The position numbers were made by a program, and so were the translations under genes. A stretch of DNA of 64,000 nucleotides from Symsagittifera roscoffensis (Eukaryota; Xenacoelomorpha; Acoela; Convolutidae): NCBI RefSeq assembly GCF_963678635.1, contig NC_087070.1:37327109-37391108 (forward strand), in the 5' to 3' direction. Position 1 is the first letter of the stretch; every line of letters starts with the position of its first letter. Below are positions 1 to 10,487 of the stretch, piece by piece. The notes under the pieces are model-generated. The model did no database searches and was not told where the DNA came from. It was given only the letters and a program-made list of their open reading frames with translations.

Positions 1-1139
1 ATCGTTGTCTGTCTCCTCGTTTTATTTTTTCCGCATCCTGTCCAGCTCCGTGTCTTCCGATGTGATTTCAGCTAACATGCTCTTGTTGAAATATCGTGAC
101 AACTGCGATAAGTTCTCTTCTCCTGGCTGCTCTCGCAGTTTTTGGTAACCTTCCTTGAGAGATGGCTGATTTGTTGGTTGTGGTCCACCACGCTGACTTT
201 TCGGTCCACTTTTCCACTAATGGTCAGGTCCACCTCGACAATTGGGTATTTGAACATGTCTGATTGTTCCGACTTCCGGTTGGTTTTGTTCTTTTTGCGG
301 CACTTCTTTCAGAGTTGCCTCCAAATCCCTAATTGTTTTCGGTTGTTCTTATAATTTTTCGTTTCCAGAAATACAATAGCTGTTCATCTGGTATGTAACC
401 CCTGGATGACAAAAAAAATTTTACTTTTGCGGCGATCTGGAGTTCCTATCTGTCTGAGAATGAGTTTTTGTTCCTGCTTCCTCTGAATACTTTCCTTGTT
501 CGCTGGAAAATCTCGGTATTGTCTTCCTCTACCGACTGTTCCTCTCATTGTCTTTTTTTGGTGTTTTCCTTTTAGGGTCTGACAAATTCTTTTCTCTGCT
601 ATCTTTCCGCCATCTCTCGTTCTCGTTCCAACTTCCGTCCATCTCGATGGAATTCTCGAAAATTTCTTCTTTTTTACTCAACTGTACTATGCTATCATTT
701 TTTCTATACTGAATTTTGCCAATTTCGAAATAAACAACTTTGACGGTCATGTACTTAAATAGTTTTTATTCCGCTGGAGCCTCGTTTGCTTTTGGACATT
801 TTGGGTGCTATAGCAACCATATGATGAAGTGTTTCGCAAATCGTTCAGTTTAGAATCTTTCGAACATTTTAGTTTGTTTTCGTTCCTGTTGAGCACAACT
901 GTTTCAATCAGTCTACTGCTTAGGGAGCTGACTGCTCAGTGAAATGATTATATCATCGTGACTACAACTTTTATGCAAATCTGATTCAGGCCAGGGATTG
1001 GCTTTCGGCTCCCTGGACAGATAACTCACGATACCCATATCCCTTCCAGGTGTGTGAACGACCTAAAAATGATATGGTAAAAAGTGATCGACCCATCTGG
1101 TCAATCTTGATTGAGACATTTTGTTTTGACTAAATTTTT

Positions 1140-2760
1140 TCTAGGGCAGATGTGAGTGCTTTGTGATCAGTAGTTTTGAGAGTTTGTTTCCCAATAAAAA
1201 ATGTTTGTACCAATTAACTGCCCAAACTACTATCAACAGTTTTAACTCATTTGTAGAGTAATTGTTTCTTCAGCGTTGAGATATCGCGACAGAAATGATA
1301 TCGGTACCCATTCCTCTTCGGTGGTTCTCTTCTCTAGGGTTAGCCCAACCCACTATGGTTGGCATCGCACTTAATCGTAGTTTCTCAGTTTAAGTCATAA
1401 CAACTTACCTTAGAAATATAAGCTCCAGCTAATTTAGTTTTTTCGAAAATGTTCATGAGTTCTTTTTTTTGTTCGATTTGATTCACCGTCAATTTTAAAG
1501 TTTTCAACTTTATTTTTAAATTTTTCCTTTTTTCGGGGTCTCAATTTTTCTCTAAGGCTCAATGTTTTGGTAACAAATTTTTCTTACTAACTAAATTCGC
1601 CTGGAAAAAACCTGAGATGTTTTTTTGTTTGTGATGAATTAAGCTTCAAAAACGCTTCAATGTTCGCTATTTTTGAGATCAACCCACTTTTGATCAAATG
1701 GTGTCCCAGAAGCTCTTTTTTTCAAATCATTTTTCGTAACTTTTCAACGATAATTTCTTGTAATCTATTTTTTTCTTTAAGCTCTCGACCAGTTTTTCAT
1801 GTTCGGTTTCCGAGACTTCGAATACCAACAAAATGTCATCCAAGAAGCAGAAAGTGTTGGGGGCATTGTTTGTTGTCCGGTCCATTGTTCTTTGCAATTC
1901 GGCCGACGTGTCCGCAAGACCAAAAAACCCTGTTAACAATCTATATGTACCCGTAGCGTTTTCCCCTACACTAATGGAATTGCCTTGTTCGGATGTATCT
2001 GTCGCTAAGTTCAGTTGGCTGTACGCATAGTTTAGGTCTAGCCTCGAGAAATAGAATTCGCCGCTTTGTTGTTGTGTATTGTTAGACTCACGCCAACCAA
2101 TAGCTTGTCATTCTTGGTCATCTGTTAATTCCTGGTAAATAGTTGCCTGTGTATTGGCTAGGCTTCTAGTGGCAACGTCACTGAACCATCTTTTAAAACT
2201 GTAAGGACAATTGGAGTAGTAAATTAATCACTCATACCCTTATCCAGTTTTTGAATGTGCCCCTGCTCCAGCAATTTTTGGGTTTCTAATTGAACTTTAT
2301 CAAGAATATCCATGGGAATTTTGTAATTGGATTTACATTTGGATTTTGAGCAGCCTACATGATTTCTCGATTTTCTTGTCTTTTAAACAGTTGAATGAAA
2401 TAATTTAAAAAGTTTTAATTTCAAAACTTTTGACTGCTCAAACAGTCGCACGTTCACACTTGACAATTCCCTGGGCGTTGCTCGCTGCATTGTAGATTTT
2501 CCAATCACCTTGTAAACCTAGACACAAAATGCATCTTGTTTTCTCTGGATCTTTAGCAGTTTGGCTCCTTTCACTTCGCACAACGCCGAGCGCATATCTG
2601 TTTTAAGAGCTCCCATTGTGACATAGGGATGTCTGTAATAATTCACGAAATATGTCGGTAAGTTTAGTTTCTCCATTGGGATCAATTTTGGTTTGCTTGA
2701 AGCCTCCCATGTTTGTTTTGTCGTTGCCCAGAATAGAAATGATAGTAAATTCATGTAGCC
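1140..2760 (-). pseudogene. pol remnant of fossil 1: protease, RT, RNase H
   Basis: Reading the minus strand, a protease-like stretch (about 2500-2760) aligns with the protease of fossil 2 around a shared V-x-Y-x-H-x-P and a later K-G/Q-A-K pattern. The RT palm is recognisable by G-F-F-G-L, L-Q-R-T-M-D and F-L-D-D-I-L-L at 1727-1939. RNase H is recognisable by K-C-D-A-N-H-S-G-L-G, T-N-E-L-K-L-L-I-V-V-W and the following L-L-G-N at about 1140-1390. The part below 1140 continues with little recognisable sequence. It is badly decayed. Confidence 0.7.
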
Positions 2761-3079
2761 ACTCTCATTAAGATTACTTGCTGGGCTATTTGAAAAAAAG
2801 TTTGTAAAACTTTCATCTTGTTTGACTTGGGATGTCTAGTGATGTCTATCTCTTTCACCGCAAATTCGGGTTCTTCGTTTGTTGTATGATTAGTTTTGCT
2901 TTCAATTTGATTCGGAACATAGTCCTCGGTTTGTTCAATTGACTTATTTCCGTTTGTTTTGACATAACTTTGAATCTGTCACAATCCTCAAAATCTTTTA
3001 CCAATTTACATTCTTCTTCCGATGCATATGATTCTTTCGCTACTTAACTGACTTGTTGTGAACGGCATATCTTTGCTTT

Positions 3080-4115
3080 TCAGCACTTTTTGCACGTTCT
3101 TACCATTGCCGGGCAATTATTTAAGTGTCCTACTGCGATAGGTCAACCACAACTACATCGGTTGCAGGGTTTCCCTTCCACTGTTTCTATAAACCTTTTG
3201 TTTGTTTGTTTCTTGATGAAATCTGTATTTTTGAATCCACGTCTGTTCGTGTTTCTGACAGCCATTATAAGTTTTTTTATCTTGAAAGCTGAGGTTGCCG
3301 CTGTTCCTGCTGCTCCTCTAGTCAATGAGTTTGCTTACTGAACTGCGTTTTCTGAAATGCCGATGCTGTTCGTTACTGTGTTCAAACATTATCGCTCTCT
3401 TTATTGTCTCCTCCGGATTTAAAGTGTCGATTCTTAATCTATTTTTACTGTTACACTTCCCATTCTCAAACTGAACAGGTCTTGATTAAGTTGTTCTTGC
3501 ACTTTCCTCAATTCAGACCTGGCTGCTTGTGAAATAAGAGCTGCGTTGAAAACTTCCAATGTTTTCCGTTGCTCTTGTGTTCCGTTGAACAGTTTGTACT
3601 GTTCGTACGATACACTTTTCACTGTTTCGAACGCCACTTTCGCCATTTCGTTTGTCTCCCTGAAAATTTCGAGATTTCGACATGAGTTTTTTTTGCATAA
3701 TTCTTTTTTTTTCCGCCTGTTCCTAATGCCAAGAACAGTCGTGACAACAAGGATTTTTGTAATTCGAAGTAGTTTATGTTGTGACCGACTTTTGGGCCTC
3801 TGTTTTGTTTCTCTCCATATTTCAGTACACAATTTTCAAGTTTCATTTTGTTTCTCAGGACTCTTGTTGCTCTTGCATCCATATCTTTTACAGTTCATGG
3901 AGATTCAGGCCTTGGGACGCTTCTTCTAGTACATCTTTCGGAATATCCAATAGTAGGTCCGGATTGACATTTTCCTTGACTGTCACTGCCACTGAAAATT
4001 GTTGAAGCCAAATGTTAAATTGCCATGATGGGTCTGAATTGGCTGTCGTCCAAAAGACTAGAATTCGCCTGTCAGACCGATTGTTTTCCGTAAGGGTTAC
4101 TGCTGGCTGCGCCAT
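3080..4115 (-). pseudogene. gag remnant of fossil 1
   Basis: Structural-protein region. It starts at M-A-Q-P-A-V, directly on the LTR/primer-site junction. About 40 residues in, W-Q-F-N-I-W-L-Q-Q-F and V-K-E-N-V-N-P-D match the same positions of fossil 2 gag (W-E-V-W-I-G-K-F-F, L-K-E-N-C-D-P-N). A cysteine-rich remnant with C-N-R-C and G-H-L-x2-C at about 3110-3180 corresponds to the nucleocapsid zinc knuckles of the sister copies. It is broken in several places. The assignment rests on comparison with the other two copies in this window. Confidence 0.7.
4100..4114 (-). promoter_or_regulatory. primer-binding site of fossil 1
   Basis: The minus strand reads TGGCGCAGCCAGCAG immediately after the LTR end (...ATCACA). 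The same 15 bases stand at the same place in fossils 2 and 3. The start TGG pairs with a tRNA CCA end, and the rest resembles the acceptor and T-stem of animal serine tRNAs (inference). The gag ATG overlaps the site by two bases. Confidence 0.75.
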
Positions 4116-4299
4116 GTGATACTCTGGGGAACTTAATGTTGTAAGTAACAACAATTATATCAAATCTTTAACTTGTGCTCTCTGAACATCTCTTTCGTTC
4201 TCTGAATATTGAACGGCTGCTAATGCTTGCTCTAGTTTAGATATTCAACTCATAAAGACTTTACTTCGGCCAATTTTTCTGAGACGCAGGCGAAATTTA

Positions 4300-4420
4300 A
4301 AAAAAAAAACAGGCCGAAAAGGCCATCCTAAAATAGTACAAAGAGGGGAACCTTCGGGTCGACAGGTGGTCGAATCCCTGAGGAGAAGGACACCCTGTGG
4401 AGAAGAGCCCCCTTTCAACT
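4300..4420 (-). repeat. hAT-like MITE fragment (GGCGCC family)
   Basis: The reverse strand contains the order TTCGACCACCTGTCGACCC, then CTTTGTACTATTTTAGG. This matches the better preserved copies at 53390-53736 and 58026-58433. Only the first third of the element is present. Confidence 0.55.
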
Positions 4421-4736
4421 TCATAAAACAAATACCTCCAGCACTCCTGGTTTCAAACCATAGCCACCTTACATCAGTGTCATCTCCGTCTACTTATATA
4501 CCATAAATTCTCAACACCCATTCTTGCATTCTTTTTCTTCTCAATTTTGATCAAAAAAAGGAACTTTCGATAGAAATTTGAGCAGACCTGATAGAGCTAA
4601 GCTCGCAGACTAAGAGCCTTGTTTTTAAGTTTATTCATTAATAGCGGGCTATAGCATTGAATCAAAGTTTCCGCAAAAGTTGCTCAAAAAAAAGAATCAA
4701 AACAATTTGGTTAAAAAAACAGCTTAAATTTCTTAC

Positions 4737-5795
4737 AATTGATGGCATGCTGTTCGGGTCGCTCGATCCGCACATTTCTTGAAGGGCTGCAACAGGAGAA
4801 AAAGAGTCCGCTTTTATGACGCAAATATTGTCCACTATTTTTATTTCGGTGTTGGTTCCAGTCTTAGAAATTGAAGCGTTCTGATCAAATTGTTCATTCA
4901 ACTGCATAGCTACGGTGACTTGATGCAAAAACGGAATATGTTTTTTCTGGGAAATATAGAGAACCGGGGTGACAAATACTGTCGAGTCACTCGTTTCGTT
5001 ACTCGGCATCATTATCTCGAAATTTATTTTCCGCTCTCCTAAAGAGCTGAATTTGGGAAAATAAACGTTGATTTTTCCGAAGTTGAATTCGGGAAGTGAC
5101 GATTCAAATGTAATCAGTTTCGACTCATTAGAAATTGTTGTGGCATAAATGAGATCAAACTCTGATTTGACAGTGACAGTTTCAGCAGAAGTCAGTAATA
5201 CATCATTCAAATCTTTGGTTGTCGAGCCAATGGTTCTTGCAGGTTTTGTCAAGCCAACACCTATATCTGCTGGTGGAATAATACTTTTTTGTATCTGCTT
5301 GGAAAGTATTTTGTTCGCTTCCAACTCCGAAGATGATCTGACGTTATTACGCAAAATGTTGGTTTTTTTTTGATGTCCTGGCGTTATGTCTTCTGCTATG
5401 CATATATTTTGCTCGCTTTTCACATCATTGTTAATTGACGTTCTCTGAAGATTATCATTGGCAAACTTTGGGGCAGTTGCTTTTGACTCTGTGCTAAAGT
5501 CTAAATCATTTGGACCTGTGTTGCGTGCTACATTTGTTTTTCTATCATGAAGATTTCGGATGTTGTTCAGCTGATTCAAAGATTGGGTCGAAGATTTGCA
5601 TCTGTCTGGCAACTCAAAAGCTGGACTCTCCTCACGTAACGAGTTGACTTTCTTTTGACCTTTTAGTTTTTTTTGTTCTGAGCCTTGGATGTTCTGATGT
5701 TCGGAAACCAAAGGTACGTGAAGATTATCTTCCATATCTTCAGAAGACGTGCACATAAAAGACGCTGCTGTATACTTCAATGAAGCAACAAACAT
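4737..5795 (-). CDS. host coding exon, unrecognised protein with a possible ZU5-like C-terminal domain
   Basis: An open frame of about 350 codons on the minus strand from an ATG at 5795. It is unusually long for this AT-rich region, and an in-frame stop about 30 bases upstream makes this ATG the likely start. A splice donor (AATT|GTAAGA) follows the S-M-P-S-I codons at 4737, after which the frame soon ends, so I end the exon there. Residues 1-200 are hydrophilic, Ser/Asn/Lys-rich and probably disordered. Residues about 225-330 look folded: alternating strands with T-P-V-L-Y-I-S, a short basic turn, then Q-V-T-V-A-M-Q-L. That pattern recalls ZU5 domains (strand, x-P-V-x, strand, P-V-x-L), but the match is weak and made by eye. 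Downstream exons would lie below 4737, where fossil 1 sits, perhaps in an intron. It could also be a lineage-specific gene. Confidence 0.5.
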
Positions 5796-5829
5796 TTTTT
5801 GATGGCGATTAATCGATAAGCAGATGTGT

Positions 5830-7660
5830 TAATTTTAATACAAATTGATAGATCGCAAAAAATCGCAAGAGGAAGAGATTGCAAATAATTGGTTGCAAAT
5901 AATTTTCAAAACTCAATCTGCAATTTTTTGATAAAAATTCTTGCCAACAAAGTTGATAACTTTCACCGAGAGATAAAGATATCGCGAAACTGTTTAGTTT
6001 TTTTACTAACAAGAATGGTTGTTAGATCCGCAAAGAATGGATTTTTTGCTATTTAGACATTTTAAAACAATCAGAAAAATCCTAATGCTTAACAAAATTA
6101 TTTTTGGTTGATTATTTTGCTACAATTTGTGAAAACGTTAATTGGCCTTATAGATTGTAATCTAAATTCATCACTAGATTGCATTTTGTCAAGATAAAAT
6201 AGACATAATTTTAACTTACACTTTAATTACAAAAAGTTCGACTTTTATTGATAGCGTTTTAAAAAAATTTTACCTTTCACCCACTTCTTGTTCATCAACT
6301 AATTATCAATATTTGAAAAACAGTAATCAAGGCGAAAAAGTTAAACGTAGCGCTCAATAAGACAAATTAAGAATCAGGATTGCTGACCAATAATTTTTTT
6401 TTTCAAGCTATGGAGTTACTTCTAAGGGACTTGCCAGTATTTTAGCCTTGCAATCGGGTTCTAAACTTTTTCCCCAAATAATTTTCATCAGGATGACAAA
6501 ATTTGTCAACTTCTACTTCAGTCATGGTAGTTTTTTACAGTCATGGATCTAGAGCTAGCGAGAAAATTTGTTTCGAATGTAAAGAATGAACAGCATATCA
6601 AAAGCGATTTCCGAGCCATTCTTGTTTTCGAAATCGAAAACATCACAGGGATTTTGAAGATATGGGCTCAATTTATTTCTATAGAAAGATGTTGAGCTTA
6701 ACTTACTCTTGATGTCCCGGAAAAACAACAGATAAAAAAATTGAAACTAGATATGCGCTTAGAGCTAGATTTTATAGTAGTTTTGCTTTAAAAGAATCGA
6801 CAAAAAATGACATTTTACGCTACGTTTTTTCGAACCTTTCAATAAAATGACTACTCAAGTTTTTAATATTTACTCATATGTCTAATTTATCTGATGACAA
6901 TTGGTTGTACCTGATTTCTTTAGAGAAAAAAATTTAACAAAATACGCACCAGAATACACAGTTCTTAAACCCATTTTCAATAATTAGGCTACAAAATGTT
7001 CAAAAATTTCATTTTGCATGAAAAGTTTCAATTGTTGAATATTGATTCAACATTAGGTCGGCTGCTATAATGGAGTCGGCTTCTTAGATTATGGCAATTT
7101 TTTTCATTCAAAACACCAAGAAGTGAGCGAAAATTTCTTTTAATATAGAAAATGACAATAGTTTGTTGCTAAAACATCTGTCTCTGTGAAATTTATTGAA
7201 GGTAAAAGCCTATAATGAAGTGCGAAGACAAAAGCAAAAAAAACACCACTCTGCAAAATCAAACAAACAAAAGTAAAGAAAGACTTGTTAAAAAATAACA
7301 GCAAGAAAAATTGAAAAAACTCAGTCAAAAAATCGTGCAATATCTCAGAAATGGTTCATAATTATTCATCGTTATTCAAGTTGTTTAGTATCTACTTTGC
7401 AGTATTTTAGTAACAGAACGAATTCGTCAGATGTGTTCAAATTACTATCGTAAAAGTAAAAGTAACTCTTTTAAATTAGACTGTGAGCAAACAGAAAAGT
7501 AAGTTAAATTAGCCTGTCAACACAACAAAAACGCGTCAGATATCTGTTTATAGATATTTTATCAAAAACTGATTTTTATTGACTCCACCTGAACAAAAGT
7601 TTCAGCTAATTACGTTTCACACAAATCTTTGTCTCATGATGATTTTTTAAGAACAGTTAC
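5830..7660. other. AT-rich intergenic DNA, nothing recognised
   Basis: No convincing open frame, RNA gene or terminal repeat was seen. Short open frames here have low-complexity composition and no family resemblance. Confidence 0.5.
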
Positions 7661-7663
7661 GAT

Positions 7664-7960
7664 CCGGGCAGATCAAGGATTTTCTCGAGGTGACCTTTTG
7701 GTGACTTTTTTTGAAAGAAAGGTTTTTTTTAAGGTTGACAGAAAGGTTTCATTTAGCTCTCTCAAAAATTAAAACACAATTAAATCCAAAAATTGACAAA
7801 AATTTTTCCAATGCAGTCAAATATTTAAAAAAAAAAGAGAAAAGTAGGTTTTGGGCCCTTTTTGGAAAATTAGACCAAAACAATTGCTTGTTTCGGCCTT
7901 TGCTCCCTTCTGAATTGTTCTATATTGGCGCCATAGGCGCCTTCAGTAAAAACAATTAGG
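7664..7960 (-). repeat. hAT-like MITE copy (GGCGCC family)
   Basis: On the reverse strand this copy has GGCGCC, a short spacer, GGCGCCAATATA, then AGAAGGGAGC, and ends in the reverse complement of GGCAGATCAAGGATTTTCTC. The same order is seen in the copies at 46675-46868, 53390-53736 and 58026-58433. It is diverged and lacks a clean start. Confidence 0.6.
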
Positions 7961-8220
7961 GTAGGCCAGCCAACAATATGTTGTAAAACACTACCAAGTG
8001 TGGGAACTTTTGGGTGGTAATGAAGTCGAATATTTGATAACTTTAGATTCGGTTGGTTTGATTCAAAAGCTAAATTGGTAGGCTGAATTCATATAGTATT
8101 CCTGTTTTGAATTATGAAGGACCTGGCGAAATTTTGGTAATTCATGCATATCTGCAGACGAGATGATCTAGTAAAAAGCTTTGGAGTGGCTTCTTTTGAT
8201 ATTATAATAGAGACAAGCAA

Positions 8221-8839
8221 CCCGCACCGGAGATACATGGATAATAATCGATTATAATGGAAAATTGTTGTCTAAAATGTTGTCATTATAATTCATTATT
8301 GTGGCAAATTTAGACTACGAAATTGATTATATTGTCCTTATAATTGATTATTTTTGTAAAAACAGAATCCATTAAAATCCATTATAAAATCCATATCTAT
8401 AAATTTTTTTGCAAAAATCATTTGCAAAACTTGCAACATTTCTGCGTTACTCATAACCTACTCGCAATCTTAACCTACTCGAATTAACCCTCCCCCCCAT
8501 TTTGCCCCCCGTCCGTCCGCATTTGCCCAAACCCCCTCCCCCAGTAAAGGGGGGGGGGTAAACTAAGATGGGAGGTAAATTGAGGAGGGGTAAAATGTGG
8601 GGGGGGGGGGGGTATAAATTATTAACCCCAAAACCTACCAATAAATAACCTCCAAAAATATAAGAATTATAATCCATTTTTAATGGATTATAATCGATTA
8701 TAATGGATTATAATGATATAAAAAAACGGATTATAATCCATTTTTTGATGGATTATAGTCGATTACTTTTGTAATTTTATAGATCCTGACTATAAAATGA
8801 CATTAGAATCGATTATTAACCATGGAATTCCAGTGCGGG
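8221..8839. mobile_element. AT-rich MITE with CCCGCAC terminal inverted repeats
   Basis: The left end is CCCGCACCGGAGATACATGG and the reverse complement of the right end is CCCGCACTGGAATTCCATGG. They agree at 16 of 20 positions and then continue with a shared TAATAATCG. The interior is filled with the word GATTATAATGGATT and its complement, and has a G-run/C-run stretch at about 8486-8613. No coding frame is present, so it is non-autonomous. No clear target duplication is visible. The 836-bp duplicated units at 18351-20020 contain the same words and a CGGTGCGGGTT end, so they belong to the same family. Confidence 0.7.
8486..8613. repeat. C-run / G-run segment inside the MITE
   Basis: Runs of 5-8 C are followed, after about 60 bases, by runs of 8-14 G with short TAAACT-type spacers. 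The halves are partly complementary, and the G-rich strand could form G-quadruplexes. The homologous part of the 18-20 kb copies is also G-rich but with shorter runs. Confidence 0.6.
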
Positions 8840-9213
8840 AAAGAACAGCAAAATGTAACTTCGAAATCTTGTGTCCATTTGCTAAGGTTGCTGTAATGAT
8901 TTAGATAAAATCGATTTGCCGCGTTTTGTTTATCATTGAAATTTTTTACGAAGATCCGAAATGAATCATATGATCTGTCGGGAAGACTGGGCTCATATCG
9001 AGATACTTTTAGTTACGATACACGTCGTTAAAAAAATTGGCGCCGTAAGCCTTTAAGACCATTTATCTACGAGGGAAAGGGCATACATACGAGCTGTACA
9101 GCTCATCACGGCGAACCGCTGTTGTGCCCCTGCTTAAGAACTATATGCAAATTTCTGGTTATTTTTCTGGGTTGGGTAATGTTGCCTCACCCTCAAGCAA
9201 CGAGCACGGATCA

Positions 9214-9280
9214 TGGTAGGCCGCGAATATGCGACCTTTCTTTTGAGAGGAGGAGACGTAACCACTTCACTACCGCTCCC
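9214..9280 (-). repeat. tRNA-derived SINE head
   Basis: The minus strand reads GGGAGCGGTAGTGAAGTGG, with TAGTGAAGTGG fitting the pol III A-box consensus. About 30 bases later comes AAAGGTCGCATATTCGCGG, a decayed tRNA T-arm/B-box region. The layout is that of a tRNA-derived SINE head. The body probably runs to lower coordinates (about 9060-9213), but its tail cannot be bounded. No intact tRNA fold is present, so it is not a functional tRNA gene. Confidence 0.5.
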
Positions 9281-9954
9281 AGTGTAACAACCATTAACGC
9301 TTGTAGAGCTAGAAATAAAATTGGCTGCCCCAAAGAACCGCTGTTTAAAAACTGGTGCAGGCACTCCAATACTCATACTGCCAAACGCATGGTCACTCCG
9401 TAGTTGAAAATAAGGAAACAGATTTCCTTTCCGTAGCTATGCGTGACGGTGTTGAGCTTCTTTTCGTTAAGACCGACAGAATTGGTTTAAGGGTCAGTGA
9501 TTCCATCTTCACTGGGCTTTTTCAAGGTTAGCTTCAAAACTTGCGTGAACTAAGTAGGCATTTTTTATTCGTTGCTTGTCTAACAACAACATACCAATTT
9601 TATGAATATTTGATCACCTCATGATACGAAAAATCTTAGAAACACGACAGTACGACTCCGGTTAAATCGCAGGGCAAATCACTTATATCATTGCAGTAGG
9701 CTACTGATGCCAGCAAATCGAAATCCATCCGTATGCTACTGATCAGTGATAGGTTAAACGAGCTTAGCCTTCTTCGAGTTTCTCGAAAACTAAAATTTGT
9801 TGATGTCAGCTAGAGGTTGACGTGAAAAGCTCGAGCATCAATATTTGTTGCTGAAGTTGCTCTTGTGAGTTTAAGCTCATTAAGTTTTCAATACATTTTG
9901 TGGTGCGTTTTTCGATCTTTTTTCTTTTTTGTATTTGCTATATCTAAGTTTGTA

Positions 9955-10287
9955 GATGTATGTTCGAGAGGGTTGGTCGCAGCAGATGAGTTTAAGTCCG
10001 GGATGGCTCACTGATAGAGTAACTTCAGATAAGGTACAACTTCGTAGTCCAATACCAATCCTGATCTTACTCTTATATCTCCTAGTCTCAATAGATCTAG
10101 TGTGTACTGGTATTCGCGAAGCTTGATATCAAGAACTGTTCTTAGGAAAAGCAACTGTTTGCTAATTTAAATTTATTCTCTTCTGGCTGAAACTATAAAT
10201 AGTTTTAGCCTTACAAATTATTGTAAGTGTTAGTTATGGATCATGATGGGTTAGTTCTAAGCATTTTACAGAGACACTAGTAGTAGA
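9955..10287 (-). mobile_element. diverged LTR plus primer-binding site of the giant-element lineage
   Basis: Aligns with the 410-bp LTRs of the giant element over most of its length: shared ACTGATAGAGTAACTTC / ACTCATAGAGTAATTTC, CTTACTCTTATATCT, TCAATAGATCTAG and the end GGATCATGATGGGTTA / GGATTATGATTGGTTA. One block of about 45 bases is absent. On its low-coordinate side it keeps the same GGTCGCA(C/G)CAGA|TGAG junction as the 5' LTR of the giant element, so it is a 5' LTR whose internal part would extend below 9955. It is cut by the assembly gap. Older than the giant element, judging by divergence. Confidence 0.7.
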
Positions 10288-10487
10288 NNNNNNNNNNNNN
10301 NNNNNNNNNNNNNNNNNNNNNNNNNNNNNNNNNNNNNNNNNNNNNNNNNNNNNNNNNNNNNNNNNNNNNNNNNNNNNNNNNNNNNNNNNNNNNNNNNNNN
10401 NNNNNNNNNNNNNNNNNNNNNNNNNNNNNNNNNNNNNNNNNNNNNNNNNNNNNNNNNNNNNNNNNNNNNNNNNNNNNNNNNNNNNNN
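10288..10487. other. assembly gap (200 N)
   Basis: Exactly 200 N, probably a scaffold gap of set length. It hides the junction between the LTR fragment on the left and the 3' end of fossil 2 on the right. Confidence 0.95.

Larger units (their letters stand above)
1..4115 (-). mobile_element. Ty3/Gypsy-like LTR retroelement fossil 1 (cut by window edge)
   Basis: Minus-strand fossil of an LTR retrotransposon, with gag at the high-coordinate end and pol running off the left edge. Seen: the M-A-Q-P-A-V gag start at 4115, a zinc-knuckle remnant near 3100-3180, a protease-like stretch near 2500-2760, an RT stretch with G-F-F-G-L and F-L-D-D-I-L-L (about 1730-1940), and an RNase H stretch with K-C-D-A and Y-S-T-N-E-L-K-L-L (about 1140-1390). 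Order and motifs match fossils 2 and 3, so it is the same lineage. It is heavily broken, more so than fossil 2, and looks oldest of the three. The integrase is outside the window. Its 5' LTR lies above 4115 but cannot be bounded without a partner. Confidence 0.85.

Noticed and set aside
9122-9403. 93-codon plus frame as a gene
   Set aside because: It overlaps the antisense of the SINE head and shows no coding bias or family match.
9955-10287. This segment as the 3' LTR of fossil 2
   Set aside because: It does not match the sequence above 16488 where fossil 2's 5' LTR lies, but does match the giant element's LTR and primer site.
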